A stretch of DNA of 34,141 bases from Bradyrhizobium liaoningense (GCF_018130955.1 NZ_JAFCJM010000074.1:1-34141); one strand, 5' to 3'. Shown: positions 1-7,689, numbered from the stretch's first letter. Numbers and translations are program-made. The notes: generated by a model from the sequence alone, not told the origin.

Positions 1-80
1 ACTGGTCCTCCCAGCCGACAGAGAACTGTTACCAATCCATCAGGTCTACTTTGTTACCAATCTATCCGGGCTGAACAGCG
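1..80. mobile_element. possible insertion-sequence end remnant
   Basis: Two imperfect direct repeats, TGTTACCAATCCATC near 29 and TGTTACCAATCTATC near 53, sit 24 bases apart at the left edge. Arrays of short repeats spaced like this are typical of IS21-family termini, where the transposase binds. No transposase is visible, so this is either the end of an element lying left of the window or a solo remnant. The assignment is inference from the repeat arrangement only. Confidence 0.25.
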
Positions 81-85
81 TGCCG

Positions 86-110
86 ACCCTCCCCCTCCAG
101 GGGAGGGTGG
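86..110. repeat. short palindrome, solo arm of a larger repeat
   Basis: The segment reads ACCCTCCCC, TCCAG, GGGAGGGTGG and folds on itself. The same arm occurs at both ends of the larger element at 12593-12763, so this looks like a solo terminus or minimal member of that family. It lies in the leader region upstream of rplY. Confidence 0.6.
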
Positions 111-254
111 CCGCCCATTCTCCTTGTCATTTCGGCACTTTGCGGCTAAAAGCCCGCCACGTCCGCGGCCCCCGCACCCCTGGAGGCTTGCTGCGGACAA
201 GCCATGGGCCGCGATGCGGCCCATTAACTTTTGCAAAAACAAGGACTTAACGTT

Positions 255-986
255 ATGGCGACCGTCAAGGAATTGAAGGCGACCGCACGTCCGCAGAGCG
301 GCAAGGGGGCCGCCCGGGCAGAGCGTCGCGCCGGGAGAGTGCCCGGAGTGATCTATGGAAACAACCAGCCCCCGCTCACGATCTCGGTTGACGATCGTGA
401 ACTGCGCCAGCGCATCATGGCCGGCCGGTTCCTGACCACCCTGGTCGACATCGACCTCGAGGGCAAGAAGCACCGCGTGATTCCGCGCGACTTCCATCTC
501 GACCCGGTCAAGGACTTCCCGATCCATGTCGACTTCATGCGGCTCGGCGAAGGCGCCACCATCCGCATCAGCGTGCCCCTGCACGTCGTGAAGGCGGAAT
601 CCTCGCCGGGCGTGAAGCGCGGCGGCACGGTCAACATCGTCGCCCACGCGATCGAGCTCGAATGCTCGGTCGAGAACATCCCGCAGTACATCGAGGTCGA
701 TGTCGGCTCGCTGGAAATCGGTCACTCGCTGCATCTGTCCGATGTCAAGCTGCCGACCGGCGTCAAGGCGCTGACTCGCGAGGACGCAACCCTCGTCACC
801 ATCGTGCCGCCCTCGGGCTACGCCGAAGAGCAGAAGGCGGCGGCTGCGGCTGCAGCCGGTGCGGCTGCTCCGGGCGCTGCGCCTGCGGCTGCTGCTCCGG
901 CGGCTGGTGCTGCGGCGCCGGCGGCAGGTGCTGCCGCTCCGGCAGCGGGTGCGAAGGCGCCCGCCGGCGGCGACAAGAAGAAGTAA
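255..986 (+). CDS. rplY: 50S ribosomal protein L25/general stress protein Ctc
   Basis: Ribosomal protein of the L25/TL5/CTC family, which binds 5S rRNA in the central protuberance of the large subunit. The 243-residue product opens MATVKELKATAR. An L25 RNA-binding beta-barrel covers about residues 5-95 (GVIYGNN, then the IPRDFHLDPVKDFPIHVDF strand region). A TL5-type C-terminal beta domain follows at about 100-190. The last 45 residues are an Ala/Pro/Gly repeat tail ending in GGDKKK. ATG 255 is chosen because AAGGA lies 9 bases upstream and the protein then begins like its family; an in-frame upstream codon at 231 lacks this support. pth follows 57 bases downstream, as is usual in alphaproteobacteria. 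Confidence 0.97.
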   Translation: MATVKELKATARPQSGKGAARAERRAGRVPGVIYGNNQPPLTISVDDRELRQRIMAGRFLTTLVDIDLEGKKHRVIPRDFHLDPVKDFPIHVDFMRLGEGATIRISVPLHVVKAESSPGVKRGGTVNIVAHAIELECSVENIPQYIEVDVGSLEIGHSLHLSDVKLPTGVKALTREDATLVTIVPPSGYAEEQKAAAAAAAGAAAPGAAPAAAAPAAGAAAPAAGAAAPAAGAKAPAGGDKKK

Positions 987-997
987 CTCTCAATGCT

Positions 998-1022
998 GGC
1001 GCGCGGTCACTGATCGCGCGCC
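998..1022 (+). other. rplY-pth intergenic hairpin
   Basis: GGCGCGCG and CGCGCGCC form a perfect 8-bp stem around a 9-base loop just after the rplY stop. There is no T-run, so it is more likely an RNA-stabilising or attenuating hairpin between two cotranscribed genes than an intrinsic terminator. Confidence 0.5.
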
Positions 1023-1043
1023 GAGCGAGGGGCGCGCCGCGTC

Positions 1044-1655
1044 ATGCGACTCTTTGTTGGGCTCGGCAATCCCGGCGCGAAATACGCACGTAACCGGCAT
1101 AATATCGGCTTCATGGCCGTCGACGACATTGCGCGGCGTCATGGTTTCGCACCATGGCGCCGTCGCTTTCAGGGCGAGACATCGGAAGGCGCGCTCGGTG
1201 GCGAGCGGGTGATCCTGCTCAAGCCCACGACCTACATGAACGAGTCGGGCCGCAGCGTTCAGGAAGCCTCCAGCTTCTTCAAGATCGAGCCTGGCGACAT
1301 CACCGTGTTCCAGGACGAGCTCGAACTGCCGCCGGGCAAGGTGCGGGTGAAGATGGGCGGCGGCATCGCCGGTCATAACGGTCTGCGCTCGATCTCGGCG
1401 CATATCGGCAACGAGTATCGCCGGGTGCGGCTCGGCATCGGTCATCCCGGCGTCAAGGAATTCGTGCACGCGCATGTGCTGTCGGATTTCGCCAAGGCCG
1501 ACGATGAGTGGGTGAGGACACTGTGCGATGCGGTTGCCGAGCACGCCGCTCTGCTGGCCAAGGGCTCGGACGCGACCTTCGCCAACAAGGTGCATCTCGC
1601 CATGCAGGCGAAGGGATTTTTGACCAAGGACGACAACGGAGAGAAATCGGATTGA
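1044..1655 (+). CDS. pth: peptidyl-tRNA hydrolase
   Basis: Cytosolic esterase that frees tRNA from peptidyl-tRNA that drops off the ribosome. The 203-residue protein starts MRLFVGLGNPGAKY. The family's catalytic and binding residues are present: Asn9, His19 (RHNIGF), the Asp in FQDELELPPGK, and the GGGIAGHNGLRS loop. Length is normal for the family with a slightly extended C-terminus. GAGGGG lies about 11 bases before ATG 1044. It follows rplY closely and probably shares its transcript. The stop codon lies inside a 12-bp hairpin at 1637-1665. Confidence 0.97.
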   Translation: MRLFVGLGNPGAKYARNRHNIGFMAVDDIARRHGFAPWRRRFQGETSEGALGGERVILLKPTTYMNESGRSVQEASSFFKIEPGDITVFQDELELPPGKVRVKMGGGIAGHNGLRSISAHIGNEYRRVRLGIGHPGVKEFVHAHVLSDFAKADDEWVRTLCDAVAEHAALLAKGSDATFANKVHLAMQAKGFLTKDDNGEKSD

Positions 1656-1665
1656 TTTCTCTCCG
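1637..1665 (+). terminator. hairpin overlapping the pth stop codon
   Basis: CGGAGAGAAATC and GATTTCTCTCCG form a perfect 12-bp stem around a 5-base loop. The pth stop codon TGA (1653-1655) lies at the loop/stem edge. No T-run follows; the palindromic repeat at 1664-1748 starts immediately. It could act as a Rho-independent-like 3' end or an mRNA-stability structure. Confidence 0.5.
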
Positions 1666-1748
1666 TCATGGCCGGGCTTGACCCGGCCATCCACGCCTTC
1701 CTTCTCGGAGAGAAGGACGTGGATGCCCGGCACAAGGCCGGCATGACG
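1664..1748. repeat. two-arm palindromic intergenic repeat (family A)
   Basis: An outer inverted repeat, CGTCATGGCCGG to CCGGCATGACG, encloses two hairpins: GGCCGGGCTTGACCCGGCC and a second based on CGTGGATGCCCGG. This CGTCATGGCCGGGCTTG/CCATCCACG pattern is recognisable as a repeat widespread in Bradyrhizobium and Rhodopseudomonas. A half copy lies at 7779-7843. It separates pth from ychF. Confidence 0.75.
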
Positions 1749-1794
1749 AGTCCGATAGATTCACGCGCGCGCAGCGCGAAGATTGGAAGACACG

Positions 1795-2892
1795 ATGGGA
1801 TTCAAATGCGGAATTGTCGGGTTGCCCAATGTCGGCAAGTCGACCTTGTTCAACGCGCTGACCGAGACGGCCGCCGCACAGGCGGCGAATTATCCGTTCT
1901 GCACGATCGAGCCCAATGTCGGCGAGGTTGCGGTGCCCGATCCACGACTGGAGAAGCTCGCAGGCATCGCGAAATCGGGCCAGATCATCCCGACGCGCCT
2001 GACCTTCGTCGATATCGCCGGCCTCGTCCGCGGCGCCTCCAAGGGCGAAGGTCTCGGCAACCAGTTTCTGGCCAATATCCGCGAGGTCGATGCCATCGCG
2101 CATGTCGTGCGCTGCTTTGAAGACTCCGACATCACCCATGTCGAAGGCAAGATCGCGCCGGTCGCCGACATCGAGACCATCGAGACGGAGCTGATGCTCG
2201 CCGACCTCGACAGCCTCGAGAAGCGCGTCGACAACCTCTCCAAGAAGGCCAAGGGCAACGACAAGGACGCCAAGGAGCAGCTCGACCTCGTCAACCGCAC
2301 GCTGGTGCTGCTGCGCGAGGGCAAGCCCGCGCGCCTCGTCGAGCGCAAGGCGGAAGAGGAGCGCGCCTTCGGGATGCTGGGCCTATTGTCGTCAAAGCCC
2401 GTGCTCTACGTCTGCAACGTCGAGGAAGGCTCGGCCGCGACCGGCAATTCCTTCTCCAGGGCGGTCGAGGAGCAGGCGGCGAAGGAGGACGCGGTCGCCG
2501 TCGTCATTTCCGCCAAGATCGAATCCGAGATCGCGACCCTGTCGCGCGAAGAGCGCGTCGACTTCCTGGAGACGCTGGGCCTCGAAGAGGCCGGCCTCGA
2601 TCGCCTGATCCGCGCCGGCTACCGGCTTCTCGACCTCATCACCTATTTCACGGTGGGACCGAAGGAGGCGCGCGCCTGGACCATCCATCGCGGCACCAAG
2701 GCCCCGGCCGCGGCCGGCGTGATCCATACCGATTTCGAAAAGGGTTTTATCCGCGCCGAGACCATCGCCTATGACGACTACATCGCGCTGGGCGGCGAAG
2801 CCGGCGCGCGCGATGCCGGCAAGCTGCGGCTCGAAGGCAAGGAATACGTCGTCGCCGACGGCGACGTGATGCATTTCCGGTTTAATACCTAA
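1795..2892 (+). CDS. ychF: redox-regulated ATPase YchF (OLA1 family)
   Basis: Ribosome-associated P-loop NTPase of the Obg-HflX superfamily that prefers ATP over GTP. The 365-residue protein begins MGFKCGIVGLPNVGKST, so the G1 loop is at residues 9-17. G3 is DIAG within FVDIAGLVRGAS. The specificity motif is NVEE rather than NKxD, as expected for the ATP-binding YchF subfamily. A coiled-coil insertion (SLEKRVDNLSKKAKG) and a C-terminal TGS domain (AWTIHRGTKAPAAAGVIH) complete the family layout. An upstream in-frame TTG at 1783 exists, but ATG 1795 matches the family N-terminus and has GGAAG upstream. Confidence 0.97.
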   Translation: MGFKCGIVGLPNVGKSTLFNALTETAAAQAANYPFCTIEPNVGEVAVPDPRLEKLAGIAKSGQIIPTRLTFVDIAGLVRGASKGEGLGNQFLANIREVDAIAHVVRCFEDSDITHVEGKIAPVADIETIETELMLADLDSLEKRVDNLSKKAKGNDKDAKEQLDLVNRTLVLLREGKPARLVERKAEEERAFGMLGLLSSKPVLYVCNVEEGSAATGNSFSRAVEEQAAKEDAVAVVISAKIESEIATLSREERVDFLETLGLEEAGLDRLIRAGYRLLDLITYFTVGPKEARAWTIHRGTKAPAAAGVIHTDFEKGFIRAETIAYDDYIALGGEAGARDAGKLRLEGKEYVVADGDVMHFRFNT

Positions 2893-2908
2893 GCCGCGAA
2901 CTGCGCTT

Positions 2909-3009
2909 CCGTAGGGTGGGCAAAGGTGCGCTCTTCGCGCGCCGTGCCCACCGTTTCTTCGTGATTGCGACAGAAGAGGTGGGCACGCTTCGCTTTGTCC
3001 ACCCTACGG
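2909..3009. repeat. miniature inverted-repeat element with 17-bp ends
   Basis: The ends CCGTAGGGTGGGCAAAG and CTTTGTCCACCCTACGG are inverted repeats matching at 16 of 17 positions. Inside, GTGCCCACC and GGTGGGCAC form a second inverted pair. The 101-bp unit carries no coding sequence and lies between convergent genes (ychF and the DUF4282 gene), so it may serve as a bidirectional transcript end. Confidence 0.75.
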
Positions 3010-3023
3010 CATCAGAGCCTACC

Positions 3024-3320
3024 TCACCGCATCCCGCCGCCCTGGTCGCGGATTGCGCCGAGATGCTCGTTGATGCGAAACACGATCAGGATGAACTCCG
3101 CGATGATGCGGGAGAACACGATTCCGACCACGACGCTCGCGATCGAATAGAGCACCACGAGGAAGCCGGCAAACGGACTGATCGCCATCGCGGCGAGCCC
3201 TGAGAAGATGCCGGAGACGCCGAACAGGCAGATCAGCGCGATCACAAGCCAGTAGAAGGTCTTGATGATCGTCGGCGTGATGAAGCGGTCCCACTGAAAC
3301 AGATCGCTGAATGTGAACAT
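3024..3320 (-). CDS. DUF4282-type small membrane protein
   Basis: Ninety-eight-residue inner-membrane protein starting MFTFSDLFQWDRFITP. The FxFDxxxxP-like N-terminus followed by two hydrophobic segments (about residues 19-45 and 50-80) fits the DUF4282 family. Its C-terminal part, RIIAEFILIVFRINEHL, is also family-like. The role is unknown. ATG 3320 has a strong GGGGGAGA ribosome-binding site 3-10 bases upstream. The gene converges on ychF across a palindromic repeat and is divergent from the MaoC pair, with 146 bases between start codons. Confidence 0.85.
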   Translation of the reverse strand: MFTFSDLFQWDRFITPTIIKTFYWLVIALICLFGVSGIFSGLAAMAISPFAGFLVVLYSIASVVVGIVFSRIIAEFILIVFRINEHLGAIRDQGGGMR

Positions 3321-3466
3321 TGGTCTCCCCCGGCATCGGGTCGCATCAATCTGGCTCGGCCAATCAGGCCCGACTCGTCGAATGTAGCACGAGCCATGCG
3401 GCCGGGCGGGTTGAGATTGCCGCAAACTGCGGCCACAATCTGTCATTCCCTCTGGCTTCCCCCAAG

Positions 3467-3919
3467 ATGACCCTGACATTCGAAGATTTCCCGCCCGGCC
3501 GGTTCGGCTCGTTCGGCCCGCGCCATGTCACCCGCGACGAGATATTGGCCTTCGCCGCCGAGTTCGATCCGCAACCGATGCATCTGGACGACGAGGCGGC
3601 GGCCATGAGCATGCTCAAGGGCCTGTCCGGCTCGGGCTGGCATCTCTGCTCGCTGATGATGCGGATGATGGCCGACGGCTTCATCACCCGCGCCGCTTCA
3701 CTTGGCTCGCCCGGCGTCGACGAGGTGCGCTGGCTCTCTCCGTTGCGGCCCGGCGACGATCTCACGCTCGACGTCGACGTGCTGGAGGCGCGGATCTCGA
3801 AGAGCCGTCCCGAACTCGGCATCGTCAAATTCAAATGCACCGCGCGCAACGCCAGGGGGCAGGTGCTGTGCGAGATGACTTCGCCGATCCTCATCAAGCG
3901 GCGCGAGGGAGCGGCCTGA
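3467..3919 (+). CDS. MaoC-like hot-dog dehydratase, first of a coupled pair
   Basis: Probable (R)-specific enoyl-CoA hydratase-type protein of the MaoC/hydratase-2 superfamily, acting on acyl-CoA thioesters in the cytosol. The 150-residue single hot-dog domain carries the hydratase-2 signature in the form EFDPQPMHLD, with Asp34 and His39 as the candidate catalytic pair, then a GLSGSGWHLCSL helix. The C-terminal strand ends TSPILIKRR. The first ATG of the conserved region, 3467, is used. Its stop TGA overlaps the next gene's ATG (TGATG), so translation of the two is coupled. The two products resemble each other and probably form a heterodimer. The substrate is not predictable from sequence. 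Confidence 0.9.
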   Translation: MTLTFEDFPPGRFGSFGPRHVTRDEILAFAAEFDPQPMHLDDEAAAMSMLKGLSGSGWHLCSLMMRMMADGFITRAASLGSPGVDEVRWLSPLRPGDDLTLDVDVLEARISKSRPELGIVKFKCTARNARGQVLCEMTSPILIKRREGAA

Positions 3920-4401
3920 TGCGATTCTTCGAGGACATCCAGATCGGCCAGCGCCGCGAGCTCGGCGCCTATACCTTCACCGCCGAGGCGATCAAGACGT
4001 TCGCGGCAAAATTCGATCCGCAACGTTTTCACCTCGACGAGGAGGAGGGCCGCAAGTCGCTGTTCGGCGGACTGGCCGCCTCGGGTTGGCATGTCGGCTC
4101 CGCCTGCATGGGCCTGATCGTGGCCGATAATCAACGCCAGGCAAAGGAAACGGCCGCGCGCGGCGACGAGGTCGCGATCTGGGGACCGTCGCCGGGTTTT
4201 CGCGACCTGCGCTGGATGAAGCCGGTGCTATCAGGTGACAGTGTCAGCTTCGCGAGCGAGATCGTCGACAAGCGCACGTCTTCATCGCGCCCGGGCTGGG
4301 GCATCGTGCAGGCCATCACCACCGGCACCAACCAGCGCGGCGAAGAGGTCTATTCGATCACCGCCACCGCGTTCGTCCCGATGCGCGAGGCGGGCGGTTA
4401 G
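3919..4401 (+). CDS. MaoC-like hot-dog dehydratase, second of a coupled pair
   Basis: Paralog of the preceding gene: 160 residues, starting MRFFEDIQIGQRRELG. The signature appears as KFDPQRFHLD, with Asp33 and His38, followed by GLAASGWHVGSACM. Its start overlaps the upstream stop by one base. Both partners keep the Asp/His pair, so neither looks like an obvious dead subunit. Such pairs often form one pseudo-dimeric double hot-dog enzyme in fatty acid, polyhydroxyalkanoate or aromatic-acid metabolism; the exact pathway here is unknown. Confidence 0.9.
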   Translation: MRFFEDIQIGQRRELGAYTFTAEAIKTFAAKFDPQRFHLDEEEGRKSLFGGLAASGWHVGSACMGLIVADNQRQAKETAARGDEVAIWGPSPGFRDLRWMKPVLSGDSVSFASEIVDKRTSSSRPGWGIVQAITTGTNQRGEEVYSITATAFVPMREAGG

Positions 4402-4603
4402 ATCCGTTCCAAGATGAACGAACGAAATCAGTCCGCGGGTGTTGCCCGCGCGCTATGGACGGGTTTCGGCCCCGCTGCCATAAGGCTCCCGTCGTTCGCG
4501 GGGCCCCCGCAAGGTGCTTCGCGGAACCTATGATTTGCTAACCAATTATGAACCTGTCGCTGTCTATTTGAACGAAGTGGGTAGAGGACAGGGGACGAGG
4601 ACC

Positions 4604-4750
4604 ATGGCAGACCGCGGCGCACTCAAGCTGGTCGGATTTATCTTCGCTACCGCGACGCTGGCCGTGATGCTGGTCGCCGGCATGGTGGTGAAGGGCTATG
4701 CCGATGGCGCCTTTACGCTCGAAGCCTCGACGGTCGCGGCCAGCCGCTAA
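4604..4750 (+). CDS. single-helix membrane microprotein (48 aa)
   Basis: Unrecognised 48-residue protein MADRGALKLVGFIF..., with one hydrophobic segment at about residues 8-28 and a short C-terminal tail ending AASR. ATG 4604 is supported by GGACGAGG 5-12 bases upstream. A longer in-frame ORF from 4514 lacks such a site. It converges on another single-helix microprotein at 4792-4929. Function unknown; a small accessory subunit or membrane-stress peptide is only a guess. Confidence 0.6.
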   Translation: MADRGALKLVGFIFATATLAVMLVAGMVVKGYADGAFTLEASTVAASR

Positions 4751-4791
4751 CCTTTCGTTAACTTTGTGATCGGTTGCAGCGTCGCGCCGCT

Positions 4792-4929
4792 TCAGCGGCT
4801 GTAGACGAGCGCCAGCACCGCAATCGCGATCACCAGCAATCCAACAAAGCGGATCATGATCGTGCCGAACTGCGGCTGAGCGGCGCGCAGCGGTATCGGG
4901 TCCGTATTCTCGGGCCGGATGCTGTTCAT
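4792..4929 (-). CDS. single-helix membrane microprotein (45 aa)
   Basis: Unrecognised 45-residue protein MNSIRPENTDPIPL... with a polar N-terminus (about 22 residues) and one C-terminal transmembrane helix, IMIRFVGLLVIAIAVLALVY, ending SR. This is a tail-anchored-like layout. ATG 4929 is preceded by AGGGGACAG, a good ribosome-binding site. It starts 72 bases beyond the terminator that ends the upstream 138-residue gene, so it is likely transcribed separately. It is too short for most gene finders with a 60-residue cutoff. Confidence 0.6.
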   Translation of the reverse strand: MNSIRPENTDPIPLRAAQPQFGTIMIRFVGLLVIAIAVLALVYSR

Positions 4930-5001
4930 CAAAACTGTCCCCTGCCGGCCGCAATGAAAGCCGGCGCCTGTCCTTTGTCGCGGCGGGAACGGATAAAGTT
5001 C

Positions 5002-5040
5002 AAAACAAAACCGCCGCACTCCCTCGTGGGAACGCGGCGG
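5002..5040 (-). terminator. Rho-independent terminator of the 138-aa gene
   Basis: Read on the minus strand, CCGCCGC pairs with GCGGCGG around a 16-base loop that can itself pair (TTCCCACGAGGGA). The run TTTTGTTTT follows. It lies 20 bases after the stop codon of the gene at 5061-5477. Confidence 0.85.
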
Positions 5041-5060
5041 CCAAGAGCAGTGCCTGTCGA

Positions 5061-5477
5061 TCAGCTGTTGCGCAGGCCGTCGGCGGCGCGCTTCCACTGC
5101 GCGACGTTGTCGGCGATCATGCGGGTCGACTTCATGGCGGCCTGGCTGAGCTGGGCGTAGCCGGAGATCTCGCGCTGGACGCGCTGGCCTTCGGCATGCA
5201 GCAGGTCGCGCAGGCTCTCGAGCTCGGAGATCAAATTCTCGATCTCGGCGAGCGAGGTGCCGGCGACGCGCTGGATCAGCGAGTTGACGTTGGTGACGGT
5301 GGCTTCCGCATTCGGATCGAGCGCGGGCTCGCTGCCGGCCGCGGGCCGGCGCAGATAGGCGATGTCGTTGCGCACGAAATCGCGGATGCCGGCCTCTACC
5401 TCCGACACGGCGGCGAGATTGCTGTCGACCGCCTCGGTCTCGGTGGTTTCGACTTTTTCCGAACGAATGGCGTTCAT
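5061..5477 (-). CDS. helical soluble protein of unknown function (138 aa)
   Basis: A 138-residue protein starting MNAIRSEKVETTETEAV. An acidic, Thr/Glu-rich N-terminus of about 25 residues is followed by amphipathic helices (SLAEIENLISELESLRDLLH and ISGYAQLSQAAMKSTRMIAD). No transmembrane segment or signal peptide is seen. The helix and alanine content with a C-terminal QWKRAADGLRNS recalls phasin-like or coiled-coil proteins, but no family signature is certain. ATG 5477 is supported by AAGGGA upstream. It is a single-gene unit closed by its own terminator. Confidence 0.8.
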   Translation of the reverse strand: MNAIRSEKVETTETEAVDSNLAAVSEVEAGIRDFVRNDIAYLRRPAAGSEPALDPNAEATVTNVNSLIQRVAGTSLAEIENLISELESLRDLLHAEGQRVQREISGYAQLSQAAMKSTRMIADNVAQWKRAADGLRNS

Positions 5478-5652
5478 CGTTGTTCCCTTGTTCGCTTGCG
5501 CGAGTGTCCCCCGCACGACGATGTGTGAGGGGTCATCAGGGCGTCCGATTTTGACGGCATAGGGGCCGAGATGCGGCAAGGATCGACCATTCGGCGGCTT
5601 TGCCGTGGCGTTTTGCGTGGATTTTATCGATCCAGGCGAGGCGAGGGGAGGC

Positions 5653-6573
5653 TCACCAGCTCTTCTTGAAACCCGCGGTCAGACTCTTGCTGGTCGTGCC
5701 CTGCGAGGTCTCGCCGACGGAACCGGAGATGGTGACGCCGTCATTAAGCTTCTGCTCGGCGCCGAACTTGCGCAGCCATTTGTCGTCCGACGACGACATG
5801 GTCTGGCCGGCCGTGAAGCTCGTGCCGGTGTCGGTGATCGTGACCTTGGCCGACTGGTCGGTCTCGTAGCTGCGCGTGATGTGGCCGGCGAGGCCGGGGA
5901 TCGGCGTCGTGCCCTGCTGGTTCACGCTGTAGCCGTTCTGCAGCGTCAGCGCGTAGTCGCCTGACAGCGGCACCGACTTGGTGAGGGACGCGCCGAGCTT
6001 GCTGTTCTCCGCGCCGGGATCGACGCGGGCCTCGACCGCGGTCTTGTCCCAGATGGAGCCTGCGCCGGGCGCGGTGGCGGCCGCCCAGGCGCTGCCGGAG
6101 GAGGTCGGCACGCTGCCGCCATTGGCGGCCTTCTGGGCCAAGAGCTCGGACATGGTGGTCGGCTCGCGCGCGACCGTCATGTCGGCGCCGATCCGCGTGT
6201 CCCAGAACGGGGTAATCGACTGCTTGACGTTGACGGCGGAGGAGCCGTTGGCATTGGCATTCGACGACCAGTTCAGCCCGTCATTGCCGGCGGCCTGCCT
6301 GGCGGCACGCTTCTTCGCGGCGATCTCGTCACGGAGCGTAGAGGCGTCGGTACCGAGCTGGGCCCAGTCGAGCTTGTCGACGTCGATGTCCTTCAGCACG
6401 TCGGGATCGTTGACGTTGGCCGCGGGCGCTTCCTCGGCCTCGTCAGCCTCTTCCGCTGATGCATTCGGCATGGTCGGCACGGTCTGCGCGTGCGCTGCCA
6501 GCACCGAGCCAAAAATGAACGCAGCCGCCAGCATCGGCAGCCTGGCCCAGCCAAATCCTGTCGTGAGATGCAT
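5653..6573 (-). CDS. exported beta-rich protein, possible outer-membrane barrel
   Basis: A 306-residue protein with a signal peptide (MHLTTGFGWARLPML..., cleavage probably after AAHA). The following 70 residues are acidic and helical (EEADEAEEAP, then RDEIAAKKRAARQA). The C-terminal half is made of alternating short strands, such as YALTLQNGYSVNQQG, AKVTITDTG and VTISGSVGETSQG. It ends in an aromatic residue, AGFKKSW, as many outer-membrane beta-barrels do. ATG 6573 is preferred over the upstream TTG 6591 because CAGGAC lies just upstream and the signal peptide is then well formed. Homologs known to me from Bradyrhizobium are only labelled hypothetical. Confidence 0.8.
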   Translation of the reverse strand: MHLTTGFGWARLPMLAAAFIFGSVLAAHAQTVPTMPNASAEEADEAEEAPAANVNDPDVLKDIDVDKLDWAQLGTDASTLRDEIAAKKRAARQAAGNDGLNWSSNANANGSSAVNVKQSITPFWDTRIGADMTVAREPTTMSELLAQKAANGGSVPTSSGSAWAAATAPGAGSIWDKTAVEARVDPGAENSKLGASLTKSVPLSGDYALTLQNGYSVNQQGTTPIPGLAGHITRSYETDQSAKVTITDTGTSFTAGQTMSSSDDKWLRKFGAEQKLNDGVTISGSVGETSQGTTSKSLTAGFKKSW

Positions 6574-6591
6574 TGTCCTGCCCGCAGCCAA

Positions 6592-6794
6592 TTCCGTGGT
6601 GAAGATGCGGAGCCATCGTTGCGAAATTGTGGCGGCGCGACACGGCGACGTCCGTCAAAATGCGAACCAACGGGCCGCGCGGATGGCGCGCGACGGACGG
6701 CTTCGTCCACAAAAAAGCGATCCGGCGGGGCTGGAGGCCAGGATGCTTCGCGGGCGCGGCCGTCGGTCCCGGAGGGCGGGACCCGTTGGCGCCC
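6592..6794. other. gene-free gap with a GC-rich hairpin
   Basis: No coding sequence is supported here. GGTCCC and GGGACC at 6765-6783 form a short hairpin downstream of the minus-strand SnoaL gene, with no T-run. The promoter of the exported protein gene should lie next to 6574, but I see no clear consensus. Confidence 0.4.
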
Positions 6795-7235
6795 TCACCC
6801 CATTGCGGTCATCTTCGGCAGATGAATGGAGCGGCCGAGCGCCTGCTCGACCAGGTCGAAGGTGTCGATCAGCACGCGCAGGTTGGTCAGGCGGCCGGCC
6901 CTGAACTGGGCGAACTGCGCCACGCGCAGCGAGATCGGCTTGTCGGAATCCAGCGCCGTGAGCGAATAGCGCAGCATCGAGGCGGCCGAATCCACCCCGA
7001 GCATGATGCTCTCGCGGTCGAAGCGGCGGACCTGGAAGTTGTCGGCGATCTGGCGGATCACCTCCAGCACCGCGCTCCTGCCCGAGCGTGCCCCGAGGAA
7101 CGGAAACATGTCGATCGGGCCGTAGAGCGCCCACTCGACGTCCTCGTCGATCAGGCTCTCGAGATCCTCGAACTGCCGGTCGTTGATCGCGCGATGCAAA
7201 GCACGCGAGAAACGCCAGAGGCTGTGCTCTGTCAT
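6795..7235 (-). CDS. SnoaL-like/NTF2-fold protein
   Basis: A 146-residue protein of the SnoaL/nuclear-transport-factor-2 fold, the cone-shaped alpha+beta barrel used by ketosteroid isomerase-like enzymes and binding proteins. An N-terminal helix pair (FSRALHRAINDRQFEDLESLI) precedes DEDVEWALYGPIDMFPFLGARSG. The later strands include AQFAQFRAGRLTNLRVLIDTFDL. The family shares the fold but not one reaction, so no substrate is assigned. ATG 7235 has AGGGA upstream. It is paralogous to the gene at 7867-8319: both share a P-D-FPFL/VLPHL segment and a closing I-D-xxDLVEQxL helix. Confidence 0.85.
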   Translation of the reverse strand: MTEHSLWRFSRALHRAINDRQFEDLESLIDEDVEWALYGPIDMFPFLGARSGRSAVLEVIRQIADNFQVRRFDRESIMLGVDSAASMLRYSLTALDSDKPISLRVAQFAQFRAGRLTNLRVLIDTFDLVEQALGRSIHLPKMTAMG

Positions 7236-7422
7236 TTGGGTCGTCCCTGAAACTGGCTGGCTCTAAGAAACGAAAAACAACCCCATGCACAGGTGGCGCC
7301 GCGGGGTCGTTGAATTCATTCGTACGCAAACAAATAGGCTGATTTCGGCAAAGTGCAATTCACATTTTTGCAATGCGCAATTGATGCGGAACTTGTGAAA
7401 TCGGCAACAAGGGCCCGTGATT

Positions 7423-7689
7423 CTACCTGTCGGCGAGGCCGGCAGGTTCCCGTTCCATCGGGATCGTCTGGTCGCGGACCGCGAGGAAGCCGAACAGCAG
7501 CGCGCCACCGACGCCGCCGATCGCAGCGCCCAGGGGCATGAAGGTGAAGAACACCAGCATGCCGCTATAGCCTTCAAAATTCGTGGTTTTGAAGAATTCG
7601 ACCCAGGCGAGCCCGAAGCCGACGCCCAGGGCCGCACCGGCCAGGGTTCCCAGGAACAAGCCCAAAACGGCTAGCAACGCGACCTTCAT
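7423..7689 (-). CDS. two-helix membrane protein (88 aa)
   Basis: An unrecognised 88-residue protein starting MKVALLAVLGLFLGTLAGA. Two Gly/Ala-rich hydrophobic segments (about residues 3-30 and 44-70) are followed by a short charged tail, VRDQTIPMEREP. Glycine spacing (GAALGVGFG, GAAIGGVGGALLFG) suggests tightly packed helices. ATG 7689 is used; an in-frame ATG at 7719 would add ten polar residues. It sits between the two SnoaL-like genes on the same strand, but the gaps (177 bases on each side) argue against one tight operon. Confidence 0.7.
   Translation of the reverse strand: MKVALLAVLGLFLGTLAGAALGVGFGLAWVEFFKTTNFEGYSGMLVFFTFMPLGAAIGGVGGALLFGFLAVRDQTIPMEREPAGLADR

Noticed and set aside
840..965. 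Possible tandem repeat or CRISPR-like pattern
   Set aside because: It is the coding region for the Ala/Pro/Gly tail of L25; the repeats are codon-level and have no spacers.
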